A stretch of 64,000 nucleotides of DNA from Amycolatopsis jejuensis (GTDB taxonomy: Bacteria > Actinomycetota > Actinomycetes > Mycobacteriales > Pseudonocardiaceae), in NCBI RefSeq assembly GCF_000717335.1, contig NZ_JNYZ01000005.1, forward strand, positions 413,043 through 477,042, read 5' to 3'. A program made the translations under genes and the position numbers. The notes beneath the pieces were generated by a model that saw nothing but the letters and a program-made list of their open reading frames with translations, searched no databases and had not been told where the DNA came from. Within the stretch, counting starts at the first letter, position 1, and each line of letters opens with the position of its first letter. This document shows, one piece after another, positions 34,613 through 43,202 of this stretch.

Positions 34613-35528
34613 GCGTCAGCACCAGTTTGCCCTGCAGGTGCCCGCCGTCGAGGACGTGATGGGCGTCGGCAATGCGGTCGAACGGGAACGTTTCCTGCAC
34701 GTGTACCCGGAGCTTGCCCTCTTCGACAAGGTCGGCGAGACCTCGCAGCGCAACCGGATCGGGGTCGACCGCGATGCCGCTGAACCGCATCCCGGCCGCT
34801 TCGAACCTCGCGATGAGCGCGGTGTCCTCGTCGGCCACTGCGGTGACGAGATGGCCGCCGGGGCGGAGTACGGCGAGCGAGCGTTCGGCGGTGTTGCCAC
34901 CGAGGGTGTCGAGTACGAGGTCGACGTCGCCGACTGCGGACGCGAAGTCGGTTTTCCGGTAGTCGATCACCTCGTCGGCGCCGAGTCCTTCGACGAACTC
35001 CCGCCTGCTCGCGGTCGTGATCACATACGCCCCAAGGGCTTTCGCGATCTGGATGGCGACGTGGCCGACCCCGCCGCCACCGCCGTGGATCAGCACGCGA
35101 TCGCCCGCGGTGACGCCGCCGAGGTCGACGAGCCCTTGCCACGCCGTCAGCCCGACCACCGGCAACGCCGCCGCTTCGACGTGTGTGAGCGACGGCGGCT
35201 TGCGCACCAGGTGCAGCGCGGGGGCGGAAACGAGTTCGGCGTACGCGTGCGCCGGCCGGGGGAACAGCGGCATCCCGAACACTTCGTCGCCGGGCCGCCA
35301 CCGCCAGGTCATGGCCTTTTCGACTACGCCGCTGACGTCCCAGCCGAGGACGAACGGCGGCCGCCCGAGCAACGGGAACTCACCGGCGCGCAGCCGCGCC
35401 TCCAGCGGGTTCAGCCCGATTGCCTTGACCCGGACGAGGACTTCGGTGGGCAGTGGCCGGGGCTCGGGTGCGTCGGTCAAGCCGAGCACTTCGGGACCGC
35501 CGAGCTTCTCCTGCGTGATGACTCGCAT
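34602..35528 (-). CDS. NADP-dependent quinone oxidoreductase (zinc-free MDR)
   Basis: 308 residues of the medium-chain dehydrogenase/reductase superfamily. The N-terminal GroES-like domain shows KAIGLNPLEARLRAGEFP. The Rossmann domain shows RVLIHGGGGGVGHVAIQIAK and LGADEVIDYRKTDF. The zinc-binding cysteines are missing, as in quinone oxidoreductases. It is divergent from the HxlR regulator with a 73-base gap, the common arrangement for a redox-stress pair. Confidence 0.88.
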   Translation of the reverse strand: MRVITQEKLGGPEVLGLTDAPEPRPLPTEVLVRVKAIGLNPLEARLRAGEFPLLGRPPFVLGWDVSGVVEKAMTWRWRPGDEVFGMPLFPRPAHAYAELVSAPALHLVRKPPSLTHVEAAALPVVGLTAWQGLVDLGGVTAGDRVLIHGGGGGVGHVAIQIAKALGAYVITTASRREFVEGLGADEVIDYRKTDFASAVGDVDLVLDTLGGNTAERSLAVLRPGGHLVTAVADEDTALIARFEAAGMRFSGIAVDPDPVALRGLADLVEEGKLRVHVQETFPFDRIADAHHVLDGGHLQGKLVLTLSR

Positions 35529-35601
35529 GACTCTCCTGGTTCTGGGTGGGAGAACGCCCAGATTAGGGACCCGACAGGAACCGCCAGGTACCTTTGGTGC
35601 C

Positions 35602-36030
35602 ATGAGCAGTCCCTTTCTCGCCGACTGCCCGGCGCGGCTGGCGGTCGAGCTGATCGCCGACAAATGGACGGTGGTCGTGCTCGCCGGGCTCAGCCGGGGT
35701 CCGGTACGGCACGGCGAGCTCGTCGACCTGATCGGCGGCATCTCCCGCAAGGTGCTGACCCAGACGCTGCGCCGGCTCGAGGCGCACGGGCTCGTCCGCC
35801 GCCGCGCGTATCCCGAGGTGCCGCCCCGCGTCGAGTACGAGCTCACCCCACTGGGCGCGACGCTCACCGAACCGATCCGCGTCCTGACCGACTGGGCGAA
35901 CACGAACGGCGACGCCGTCCTCGAGGCACTCGACACCGGCCGCCGAACCGAACCGGGTCCGTCCGTCCACAGTGGTCACTCAGCCGGCGATCCCGGCGGT
36001 TGGCAAAAACCCGGCCCGGCGCTACGGTAA
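35602..36030 (+). CDS. HxlR-family regulator
   Basis: 142 residues. The winged helix shows LIADKWTVVVLAGLSRGPVR, GISRKVLTQTLRRLEAHGLV and RVEYELTPLGATL. These regulators respond to aldehydes or quinones and usually control the divergent oxidoreductase, here the gene at 34602-35528. The C-terminal 30 residues are low-complexity. Confidence 0.88.
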   Translation: MSSPFLADCPARLAVELIADKWTVVVLAGLSRGPVRHGELVDLIGGISRKVLTQTLRRLEAHGLVRRRAYPEVPPRVEYELTPLGATLTEPIRVLTDWANTNGDAVLEALDTGRRTEPGPSVHSGHSAGDPGGWQKPGPALR

Positions 36031-36077
36031 CCGGGATCGCCGCCTGGGGTGGGCGTGCGTCGTCGGAGGGGGAGACG

Positions 36078-36479
36078 ATGTCGGTGAGCCGTGCGGGGTA
36101 CCGGTCCGTGGTGGTGGCGGCGAGCGTGGTGCTCGCGGCAGTGCTGCCTTCGGGTGCGCCCGCTTTCGCGAGCAGCCGGGTCTGCACACAGTACTTCTGC
36201 AACGACACCATGGGCGACGCCGAATACTTCGGTTACGTCAAGGCGTCGAAATTGGCGACCATGCAGGTCGGCGGGGGATACATCTACGGATTCTTCGAGG
36301 TGTTCAGCGGAAAGGACAAATGGGCCGGACCGCGGACCACCAGCCAGAGCACGACAATCGACCCGCCGGGCTCGTACCACGTGAAAAAGGGCGGCCTGGT
36401 CTGTCTCCGGTTCTTCCACCGCGTGGGCACCGGATGGCAGGAACTCGGCCCGCCTGCTTGCACGACCTCGCCGTTCTGA
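36078..36479 (+). CDS. Small secreted protein of unknown function
   Basis: 133 residues. There is a clear signal peptide with hydrophobic VVVAASVVLAAVLPSG and an AFA-S type cleavage site near residue 31. The mature part has four cysteines (CTQYFC near the start, CLRFF and PACTTS at the end), likely two disulfides, and a GYIYGFFEV core. No family is recognised. ATG 36078 follows GGGGGAGA. It stands alone between an HxlR gene and a convergent methyltransferase gene. Confidence 0.75.
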   Translation: MSVSRAGYRSVVVAASVVLAAVLPSGAPAFASSRVCTQYFCNDTMGDAEYFGYVKASKLATMQVGGGYIYGFFEVFSGKDKWAGPRTTSQSTTIDPPGSYHVKKGGLVCLRFFHRVGTGWQELGPPACTTSPF

Positions 36480-36670
36480 CCCGGCTGCCGGGCATGAGCG
36501 CAACCAGCTGCTGATCTTGTAACGCCTTTCCGGGCGGCGCCTGGGCGATGACCTCCGTCGTAGTGATCCGGATGTTTCGCAGACGGGGTACCGCCGCCGC
36601 CGGTTGCCAGACCTTCGCGCGTCCCGGACCGTCCACTTCGGACCGGCGGGCGCGCGTCTTCTCGCTGTGG

Positions 36671-37417
36671 TCAGCGGTGCGACACGATGAGGCGGAACCC
36701 GGCGTCCCACTGGTCGAGGCCGAGTACATCGCGGTGACGTTCGTGCCATCGGCCGCTGTCCAGGTCGCGGCGGAGGTGGCGAATCCCGCGTCCGACCGCG
36801 GCGGGGTCGGTCTGGGCGAGTGCGGAGCAAGCGCGGCGGACGCGCGGGTCGAGGTAGGCGGCCGGGCGGCGCCAGTAGGCAGGGAACACTCCGTCGGTGA
36901 AGTCCCAGGGCAGCGGCAATGGGACGACCGTGTCGGCGCCGAGTTCGTGGGCGATGTCGTCGGCGGAGGGCCGCATGCGTTCCAGTTCGGCGATCTCGGG
37001 TACGTATTCTCGGACGAACCAGAACTCGGTGTGCCGATGGGTGTCGTACGCAACGACCACCTGCCGCGGCGCGATGCGGCGGAGTTCGGCGAGCCCGGCT
37101 CGCCAGCCGGTCCAGTGGTGCACCGTGAGCACCGCGAGCGCGGCATCGACGGCGCGATCCCGGACGGGCAGGGCTTCGGCGACTGCGCGCACCGCGGGAC
37201 CGGCGCCGGGCGGCCGCTGCCGGATCATCCCGGCCGACGGTTCGAACGCGAACACCGTTCGATCGCGCGGTTCGTAGGAGCCGGTACCCGCGCCTACGTC
37301 GGCAATCGAGCGGGCGGTGCCGAGCGCGGCGAGGATCGGGGACATCCATCGCGGGTCGGTGCGCCGTCCCCACGAGTATCCGGTGCCGATTCCGTCGTAA
37401 AGCTCTGTTTCGCCCAC
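36671..37417 (-). CDS. SAM-dependent methyltransferase (type 11-like)
   Basis: 248 residues. Motif I SIADVGAGTGSYEP, the acidic loop VFAFEPSAGMI, AEALPVRDRAVDAALAVLTV and HHWTGWRAGLAELRRI follow the class I methyltransferase pattern. The start is GTG 37417. The substrate is unknown. A hairpin lies 34 bases upstream, separating it from lsr2. Confidence 0.82.
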   Translation of the reverse strand: MGETELYDGIGTGYSWGRRTDPRWMSPILAALGTARSIADVGAGTGSYEPRDRTVFAFEPSAGMIRQRPPGAGPAVRAVAEALPVRDRAVDAALAVLTVHHWTGWRAGLAELRRIAPRQVVVAYDTHRHTEFWFVREYVPEIAELERMRPSADDIAHELGADTVVPLPLPWDFTDGVFPAYWRRPAAYLDPRVRRACSALAQTDPAAVGRGIRHLRRDLDSGRWHERHRDVLGLDQWDAGFRLIVSHR

Positions 37418-37450
37418 GCGTTCCGCCGCCTTCGCGGAGAAGGAGAACAG

Positions 37451-37487
37451 CCCCGGATCGGCACTTCGGAGAATTGCCGATCCGGGG
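37451..37487. terminator. 13-bp hairpin downstream of lsr2
   Basis: Bases 37451-37463 (CCCCGGATCGGCA) pair perfectly with 37475-37487 around an 11-nt loop. It begins 7 bases past the lsr2 stop (minus strand) and upstream of the methyltransferase start. Confidence 0.75.
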
Positions 37488-37493
37488 TATCCG

Positions 37494-37883
37494 CTACTTT
37501 GCGGTGGCCTTTTTCCCGCCGCGCTTGCGGCGGGGTGCGGCTTCTTCTTTCTGGCTTTCTTCGTAGGCGCTGACGACCTCGCCGGGAATGCGGCCGCGTT
37601 CGGCTACGGCCCAGCCGTTGTCGACGGCCCAGGCGCGGATGGCCTTGGAGCGCTCGCGGTCTTCGGCGGTGGGCGCGGTGGATGCGCCGCGGACGGTGGT
37701 CTTGCGGCCGCCGACGCGGCGGGCTGCGGCAATGAAGGTGGCGAATTCGTCGCGCAAAGCGGCGGCGTTGGCGTCGGAGAGGTCGATTTCGTACTGGACA
37801 CCGTCGAGTCCGAAGGGGACGGTCTGGCTGGCGTCGGTGCCGTCGAGGTCGTCGACCATTTCGACGAGGACTTTCTGTGCCAT
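37494..37883 (-). CDS. lsr2: Lsr2-like nucleoid-associated protein
   Basis: 129 residues. The N-terminal dimerisation domain begins MAQKVLVEMVDDLDGTDAS with GVQYEIDLSDANAAALRDE. The C-terminal DNA-binding domain holds IRAWAVDNGWAVAERGRIPG with the RGR AT-hook-like grip. A Lys-rich tail follows. Lsr2 silences AT-rich and foreign DNA in actinobacteria. The gene is immediately beside the graveyard region of foreign or decaying genes. Confidence 0.93.
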   Translation of the reverse strand: MAQKVLVEMVDDLDGTDASQTVPFGLDGVQYEIDLSDANAAALRDEFATFIAAARRVGGRKTTVRGASTAPTAEDRERSKAIRAWAVDNGWAVAERGRIPGEVVSAYEESQKEEAAPRRKRGGKKATAK

Positions 37884-38054
37884 GGCGGGTGATTCCTCCT
37901 GGGAACGAACGTGCGTCCCGAAGACCATAGCAGTGCGTCCACTGTGGCTGGTCGGCAGCAATCCGGATCGTAATTCATCCGGGAATTCACGCACCGGCGC
38001 AGGACGCATTCCCCGCGCTCAGGACAGCCCTGACTGGCTTGGTAGCTGGTTAGG

Positions 38055-38622
38055 ATGCTAGCATTCGGGTTCTTCGTGACGCTGCTGGATCTGACAGCCG
38101 ATCAACGTCGCGATCCCGAGCATGCCCCCGTCGCTGGAGAGGTCCTGCCGGTGATCGACATCCACCTCCCCGTGCCGGCCGCGCTGCTGATCGTGTTCGG
38201 CCGGATGCGCGACGTGCGCGGGCCGTGTTGATCGCCGGTGTTCACGGCGGCGCCCGTGCTGTATGCGCCGGCGCTGCTGATCGCCGCCAGAGCCGTGCCG
38301 GGGCGTGGCCGCGCTGATGCCGCAGGTGATGGCGGTCATCATCGGCACCTTCCCGCCCGCGCGTCGCGGTACGGCCCTCGGCGTGTCGGCGCCGTGGCGG
38401 GACCGACCGGCCTGTTCCTGTTCGCGGCCGGAATGGCGTGGCTGGCCTCGGCTGCGATGTACCACGTGCCACCCGCGATGGCGGAAGTGCTCCCGGCGAG
38501 ATCCAGCAGTCGGTGTTTCGAACTCGGGCAGTTGCGCAGTCGCGCCGACCCTGGTGTTGCCCACCGCGGTGATCGCCGTGCGGCAGCAGCTTGGGAAACC
38601 CAAGCCCGCCAACGGTTTTCCC
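38055..38622 (+). pseudogene. Decayed DHA2-type MFS drug transporter
   Basis: Pieces of one transporter occur in all three plus frames: GFFVTLLDLT at 38067, NVAIPSM at 38104, VLPVIDIHLPVPAALLIVFG at about 38143-38205, APALLIAARAVPG at about 38262-38300, ALMPQVMAVIIGTFPPARRG at about 38312-38370 and LFLFAAGMAWLASAAMYHVP near 38410-38470. These follow the order of an EmrB/QacA-like protein but with frameshifts and large losses, since only about 190 of 480 codons remain. Confidence 0.75.
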
Positions 38623-39429
38623 TCAGTCCACACGCGATTCGACGATTGCCCGGCGGAGCGCGCGAACACTGGCGACAGGGTGGGCGGCGAGGGCGCCGGT
38701 GAGCCCCGCGACGGCGCCGACGAACCCGACCGGCAGCGCGTACGCGACCCCGAATCCCAGCCATACCACCGCATTCAAGGCGGATTCGGTGACCACCGTG
38801 TACACCGCCGTGCCGATGGTGACGATCTCGAACCCGACCAGCGCCGTGACCGCCCCGACCGCAGCCGCGATAGGCGCCCTCCGGCGGCGGGCCCAGCAGA
38901 AGCCGATCACCGCGAAGTAAGGGGCGAGGAGAACCGCCGCGGCCAGCGGGAGTGGCGCGTCGGCCGCACGATTCGCATAGACCCACAACGACATCGCCCC
39001 GCCGCCGACGACCGCGGGCCCGTAGACGCGGAAACCGCCGAGGCCACCCGCCGATTCGACCCAACGCAGCCGAGTGTGCCATCGGTGGCGCAGTTCGTTC
39101 CATCGCTGCCGGACATGCCATCGGTGCCGCAGTTCGTTCCATCGCAGCCGGGCGTGCCATCGGTGCCGCAGTTCGTTCCATCGCTGCCGGGCGTGCCATC
39201 GGTGCCGCAGTTCGACCCATCGCAGCCGGACATGCCATCGGTGCCGCAATTCGACCCACCTCAGCCGGACGGCGCCGAGTGCCCAGCCCAGCTGTGCCCA
39301 TCCGGTCGCGAGCTCGTCCATCTCGGCGCCCAGCGCGCGAACCCACGGGAGTTCCGTGCCCCGCCGGGTGGCCGCTCGGCGCAGCAGGCGGCGAGCCAGC
39401 GATCCGGCCACGCGGTCGAGGCGGTTCAC
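38623..39429 (-). CDS. PadR-coupled membrane protein with 13-residue tandem repeats
   Basis: 268 residues. The N-terminal 70 are basic (SLARRLLRRAATRRG). About five copies of a 13-residue Trp/Arg/His unit follow (RLRWVELRHRWHV and variants RQRWNELRHRWHA). Three or four transmembrane segments come next (AVVGGGAMSLWVYA; LAAAVLLAPYFAVIGFCWA; AVGAVTALVGFEIVTIG; AVVWLGFGVAYALPVGFVG). GTG 39429 overlaps the PadR stop as GTGA, so both are translated together. Proteins coupled to PadR in this way are often small membrane regulators; I do not recognise a named family. Confidence 0.75.
   Translation of the reverse strand: MNRLDRVAGSLARRLLRRAATRRGTELPWVRALGAEMDELATGWAQLGWALGAVRLRWVELRHRWHVRLRWVELRHRWHARQRWNELRHRWHARLRWNELRHRWHVRQRWNELRHRWHTRLRWVESAGGLGGFRVYGPAVVGGGAMSLWVYANRAADAPLPLAAAVLLAPYFAVIGFCWARRRRAPIAAAVGAVTALVGFEIVTIGTAVYTVVTESALNAVVWLGFGVAYALPVGFVGAVAGLTGALAAHPVASVRALRRAIVESRVD
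39062..39275. repeat. 39-bp in-frame tandem repeat, about 5.5 copies
   Basis: The marker TGCCATCGGTG recurs at 39077, 39116, 39155, 39194 and 39233, an exact 39-base period. Units differ by a few substitutions, several silent at the protein level. It encodes the Trp-rich repeat of the minus-strand membrane protein. Confidence 0.9.
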
Positions 39430-39743
39430 GACAGCGCCGGTCTGGGACGTCGCTGCGTTGTCCCGCGAGTTTCCGCGGCGGCGCCGACCGTTGCTGCCGC
39501 GGCCATCCCGTCCGCGGTCAGGCGGTACAGATGCCGGGGCGGCCGTCCGGTGCGTTCCGGTTCGGCCCAGCGGGTTTCCAGCCAGCCGCGCTCGGCCAGC
39601 CGGACGAGGATCGGGTACAGCGTGCCCGACTTGAGGCCGGTACTCCGGCTGAGGTCGTAGCCGTAGTGCCAGCCGTCGGCGTCCTGCAGGAGCTGCCGCA
39701 GGACGCCGACGGTCTGCGGAGACGCTGCCCTGGTCCGTGGCAT
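39426..39743 (-). CDS. PadR-family transcriptional regulator
   Basis: 105 residues. The winged helix shows DADGWHYGYDLSRSTGLKSG, TLYPILVRLAERGWLETRW and RPPRHLYRLTADG, the standard PadR core. ATG 39743 is followed upstream (plus strand 39755-39762) by the palindrome ACATATGT in an AT-rich stretch that could be promoter and operator. The pair looks intact amid decayed neighbours. Confidence 0.9.
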   Translation of the reverse strand: MPRTRAASPQTVGVLRQLLQDADGWHYGYDLSRSTGLKSGTLYPILVRLAERGWLETRWAEPERTGRPPRHLYRLTADGMAAAATVGAAAETRGTTQRRPRPALS

Positions 39744-39849
39744 GCACTAACTCTACATATGTCGGACTAGTACGGCAACAATCCTCCCCTGCGTCCTGGA
39801 CGTAGCCGTCGATCCCCACGCCGGAGGTCGATGCCCAGCAGGCTGATTT

Positions 39850-40599
39850 CGTTTGCTGCGCGGCGGGGGAGGAAATCAATTTCCCGGTGGTGGCCAGAAA
39901 CCGGGGGAGCACGGTCGAGGTGTGGCTGCGGGGCCACGCCACCGCGAGGTCGATGTGCGGTTCCGCAGTGGTCAGCGGACGGAGCACGGCGCCACTGATG
40001 TGGATGTACCGCACCGAAAGCGGACGCCGACCCCGGCAGCGACGAGGCTGGTCACCACGGACGTCTCCGCCGCCTGCTGGGCCAAGCGGTGCCGCTCGGG
40101 GAGCAGCAACCCCGAGGCGTTCCCGGCGCAGGACCTCCACCGCCAGTTCCGGCGCGGTCACCGGCGGGCGCAGGAAGGCCACGTCGAGGTCGCCGGAAAG
40201 CAGGGCGGCCACCAGGCAGGGGTCAGCATCTCGCCGTGCAGCACGAGTTCGACGTCGGGCGCCTCGGCCCGGAACTCCCGCGTGAAGCTCGTACGTGGCC
40301 GTGCCGGTGAGCCCGACCTGCAGGCGGCCGGTTTCCCCGCGCGCGGCCCGAACCGTGGCCTCGACTGCTTCGTCGACCGAGGACAGGATCGCCCGGCTGC
40401 GCGCCGGCAGCTCCACGCCCGCGGCGGTGAGGTCGACCTTGCGGGTGGTCCGCTCGAACAGCGCCGCGCCGATTTCGTGCTCGAGCCGCTTGATCTGCTG
40501 AGTCAGCGACGGCTGCGTGACGTGCAGCAGTTCGGCTGTCCGGTTGAAGTTCAGCTGCTCGGCGAGCACCGTGAACGCCCGCAAGCGTCGCAATTCCAC
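39850..40599 (-). pseudogene. Decayed LysR-family regulator (CatR/ClcR-like)
   Basis: The first 100 codons are perfect Lys[40 protein letters not shown] and AALFERTTRKVDLTAAG. Then the frame breaks. After ATYEL the family-like TREFRAEAPDVELVLHGEM continues one frame over at about 40290-40215. The original frame then returns with LLSGDLDVAFLRPPVTAPE, shifts again to ERHRLAQQ...SVVTSLVAAGVGV, and returns with VRYIHISGAVLRPLTTAEPH. At least three indels and an internal deletion are needed, so no normal protein is made. The tail reads LPRFLATTGKLI. Confidence 0.82.
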
Positions 40600-40659
40600 G
40601 CGAGGGCTCTGACTCCGTCCCGGACCGGCAGCCCGGTGATCTTCGCGTACCAGCCGGAA

Positions 40660-41028
40660 AACGAGCCCCGGCTGTCGATCCCGGCGACCTGCGTACCTGC
40701 CTCGGGCACTTCGCCACCGGCGTCACAGTGGTGACGTGCATTGAAGGCGGTCAGGTCTACGGGCTGACCGTGAACTCGTTCACCGCCGTGTCCCTGACGC
40801 CGCCGCTCATCCTGGTCTCCATCGACCGGCGGGCGAAGGCACTGGAACGGTTGCGGAGCAACCGGTTCACGGTCCAGCAGGCTGCGCACGCCCAGCACTA
40901 GGAGGGCGCCGACAGTCCCCGGCTGAGCGGTTGCCTCGCGTACGTCGAATGCTCGCCGTGGCGGGACTACGACGGCGGCCACCACGTCCTCTTCCTCGGT
41001 CTGGTACAGCAGATCGAGTGGGTGAAGT
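40660..41028 (+). pseudogene. Flavin reductase remnant
   Basis: The plus strand reads [20 protein letters not shown], then [20 protein letters not shown] with [20 protein letters not shown], an in-frame TAG at 40900, then SPRLSGCLAYVECSPWRDYD and HHVLFLGLVQQIEWV. This is a flavin-reductase (FMN_red) protein with a stop and a deletion of about 20 codons in the middle and no start codon. It is not a copy of the intact gene at 20184-20714. Confidence 0.78.
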
Positions 41029-41347
41029 CCTGGGTTTCTGCCTCGGCGGCACCCTCGCACTGGACCTGGCGGCAACCGGAAGCGACGTGGCCACGGCGTG
41101 CTACTACCCGTTTCCGCGTGGTTTCGGCAATCCGTCCGTCACCAAGGCGCCGCGGCCGGTCGACCTCGCCGAGGCGATCCGGTCCCCGGTGCTGTGCCAT
41201 TGGGGGGACGATCATCCCTACACGGCGTACGTCCATCCCGGGGCAGGGCACGGTTTCCTCGCCGGGCTGAGCGAGCAGAACGCGGACTCGAAGCCCGCCC
41301 GCGAGTCCTGGGCGCGCACCGACGCGAACCTCGGGCAGGCGCGGTGA
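41017..41347 (+). pseudogene. Dienelactone hydrolase remnant
   Basis: It reads VLGFCLGGTLALDLAATGSD with the DLH nucleophile Cys, TACYYPFPRGFGNPS, APRPVDLAEAIRSPVLCHWG and TAYVHPGAGHGFLAGLSEQN. About 90 N-terminal residues are missing, replaced by the flavin-reductase fragment. Roughly 25 residues are missing between CHWGDD and YTAYVH. The stop overlaps the next start as GTGA, a relic of an operon. Confidence 0.8.
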
Positions 41348-42240
41348 AGGACACCACGATCGCCGAGGTGCAGGCCTCGATCGTCGACCTGCCCAGCAGG
41401 CGGACGCACCGCTTCGCCGTGACGACGATGAACCACCAGAGCATCGTCGTCGTCCGGATCCGCACCGCCGGTGTCCTGGCGGGCATCGGGGAAGCGGTCA
41501 CGCCGGGCGGCGGCGAATCGGTGGAGACCATCGTCGACCGGTACCTGGTGTCGCTGCTCGTCGGCTTCGACGCGGCCGAGATCGGGCGCGCGGTCGATCG
41601 GATGGACAGCCTGGTGGTCGCCGATCCGGTCGCGAAGGCAGCGATCGAGACCGCGCTGTGGGACCCCCATCACCGGGGCGTTCAGTGCCGGGCCTGCGCC
41701 GGAGCTGATCGACGAACTGACGGAGAAGCTCGAGGCCGGGCACCGGTCGTTCAAGTTCAAGATGGGCGCGGAACCGGCCGACGCGGACACCCAGCGGGTC
41801 GTGGACATACTGGCGCACTTTCCGGCAGGCTGCGAGGTTTTCGTCGACACCAACGGCCGCTGGTCGGAGCGCGACGCCTTGTGCTGGCTGCCGATCCCGG
41901 TGATGGCGGACGAGGCCGTGGCCAGCGCATACCAGGCGCTGGACCTGGTCAAAGCCGTTGCGGTACAAGCGTTTGCGGTGAAAATCCCGAAATGCGGCGG
42001 ACTGGGTCGCGCCCGCGAGATCGCCACGATCGCCGAAGGCGCGGGCCTGTCGTGCTTCGGCGCCGCGACACCGGAGAGCTCGATCATGGCGGCCATCGGA
42101 ACCATGCCCGACCTGTCGCTCGGCTGCGAGCTGTTCGGCCCGGCCCTGCTCGTGGACGAGGTCGTCGAAGAGCCCGTGCACTTCGCCGGTGCGGACCTGG
42201 TGACCCCCACCGGCCCGGGCTGCCGGGAGATCTCGGCCCT
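41344..42240 (+). pseudogene. Muconate cycloisomerase remnant (second catB-like gene)
   Basis: GTG 41344 opens VKDTTIAEVQASIVDLPSRR and AKAAIETALWD in frame 1. The sequence then jumps near 41665 to another frame with ELIDELTEKLEAGHRSFKFK, GCEVFVDTNGRWSERDA, PVMADEAVASAYQALDLVKA and FAVKIPKCGGLGRAREIAT. The first break loses about 70 residues before KFKMG. The second, after SERDAL, loses the metal-binding EQP block. The end is again frameshifted. It resembles chloromuconate/muconate cycloisomerases and is dead. Confidence 0.85.
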
Positions 42241-42246
42241 GCCCAG

Positions 42247-42446
42247 ACCGACGAGCTCCTTGCGGCGGAGCGGGAGTACTCGCAGGAACTGCAGCGCACC
42301 GGCGGGCGGAAACATTGGTGGCCGGGAAATACGAGAGCGTAAGCGTTTTCGAGGTGGCCGACAATGCGGAGCTGCATTCGGCGCTGTGGAATCTGCCGCT
42401 GTTTCCCGATCTGGTGATCGAGCCCGCACCCTTCGGTGCTCAACGC
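42247..42446 (+). pseudogene. Muconolactone isomerase remnant (second catC-like gene)
   Basis: TDELLAAEREYSQELQRTGG in one frame continues, after a shift near 42310, as VAGKYESVSVFEVADNAELH and SALWNLPLFPDLVIEPAPFG. This is the CatC core without its N-terminus and with the 3' end running into the convergent PIG-L gene. Confidence 0.82.
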
Positions 42447-43202
42447 TTAGCCCTCGTCGCCGGTCCCGAACTCCGGCGGCGCCTGCAGGTCGTACGCCCG
42501 GAACAGCACGGCGTGCTCCACCCCCATCGCCTTGCCGCTCATCGCAGCGAACTGCGGGATGAAGTCCGCGGGCGCGGGGTGCTGCGGGAGCGCGGCCAGG
42601 TACTCACCGTGCGCCTCCAGGGACGCAACGCCACGGCGGAGTGGCTCCCCGGTGACGTCGACGCCGTGCGTGGCGCCGGAGCCGGGCATCCCGGGTACGA
42701 GATACCACCGCACGTCGTGCGGCTCGTGGTCTTCCTCCGGGAAAACCCACTGGTTGCCCGCGTCGCGGATCGCGTCGAGGGTGGCGAGCCCGGCAGCGCG
42801 GTGGTCGGCCTGGTCGAAACCGTAGGGAGTCTCGACGTCGTACGCGGTGCCGAGGACGACGTCGGGCTTGAAGCGGCGGATCTCGTGGCAGATGTCGCGG
42901 CGCAGGTCGAGGCCGTAGACGAGCACGCCGTCCGGATGTTCGAGAACGGTGAGGTGCTCGACCCCGACGGCAGCACACGCGGCCCGCTGCTCGGCGACGC
43001 GCAGCCGGGCCGTCTCCTCTGGCGGGTTGGGCATGCCGGCCTCCCCGCGAGTGAGCAGCAGGTAGCCGACCTCGATGCCGCGCGCAGTCCAGCGGGCGAC
43101 CGCGGACGACGTGCCGTACTCCATGTCGTCCGGATGCGCGACCACACAGAGCACACGCTGGAACGATTCCTCAGGCAGGGCAGGCAGCGTCATGGCGGTC
43201 AT
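42447..43202 (-). CDS. PIG-L/LmbE-family deacetylase
   Basis: 251 residues. The zinc-binding AHPDDMEYGTSS is near the N-terminus, GYLLLTRGEAGMPNPPEETA follows, and the distal HRAAGLATLDAIRDAG supplies the third ligand. The family removes N-acetyl groups from sugars (for example in mycothiol synthesis) or other amides. ATG 43202 overlaps the TetR stop, so regulator and enzyme are co-expressed. Confidence 0.87.
   Translation of the reverse strand: MTAMTLPALPEESFQRVLCVVAHPDDMEYGTSSAVARWTARGIEVGYLLLTRGEAGMPNPPEETARLRVAEQRAACAAVGVEHLTVLEHPDGVLVYGLDLRRDICHEIRRFKPDVVLGTAYDVETPYGFDQADHRAAGLATLDAIRDAGNQWVFPEEDHEPHDVRWYLVPGMPGSGATHGVDVTGEPLRRGVASLEAHGEYLAALPQHPAPADFIPQFAAMSGKAMGVEHAVLFRAYDLQAPPEFGTGDEG

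Noticed and set aside
39057..39280. Possible CRISPR array from regular 39-bp period
   Set aside because: The units are contiguous, without unique spacers, and translate into an in-frame protein repeat.
38623..40599. Single 658-residue protein from LysR start to membrane-protein end
   Set aside because: It joins a frameshifted LysR, out-of-frame PadR sequence and the membrane protein by chance openness; the PadR frame and the GTGA start at 39429 show separate genes.
40223..40741. Minus-strand frame reading through the flavin-reductase remnant
   Set aside because: Arg-rich antisense of the LysR 5' part and the remnant; no start context or domain.
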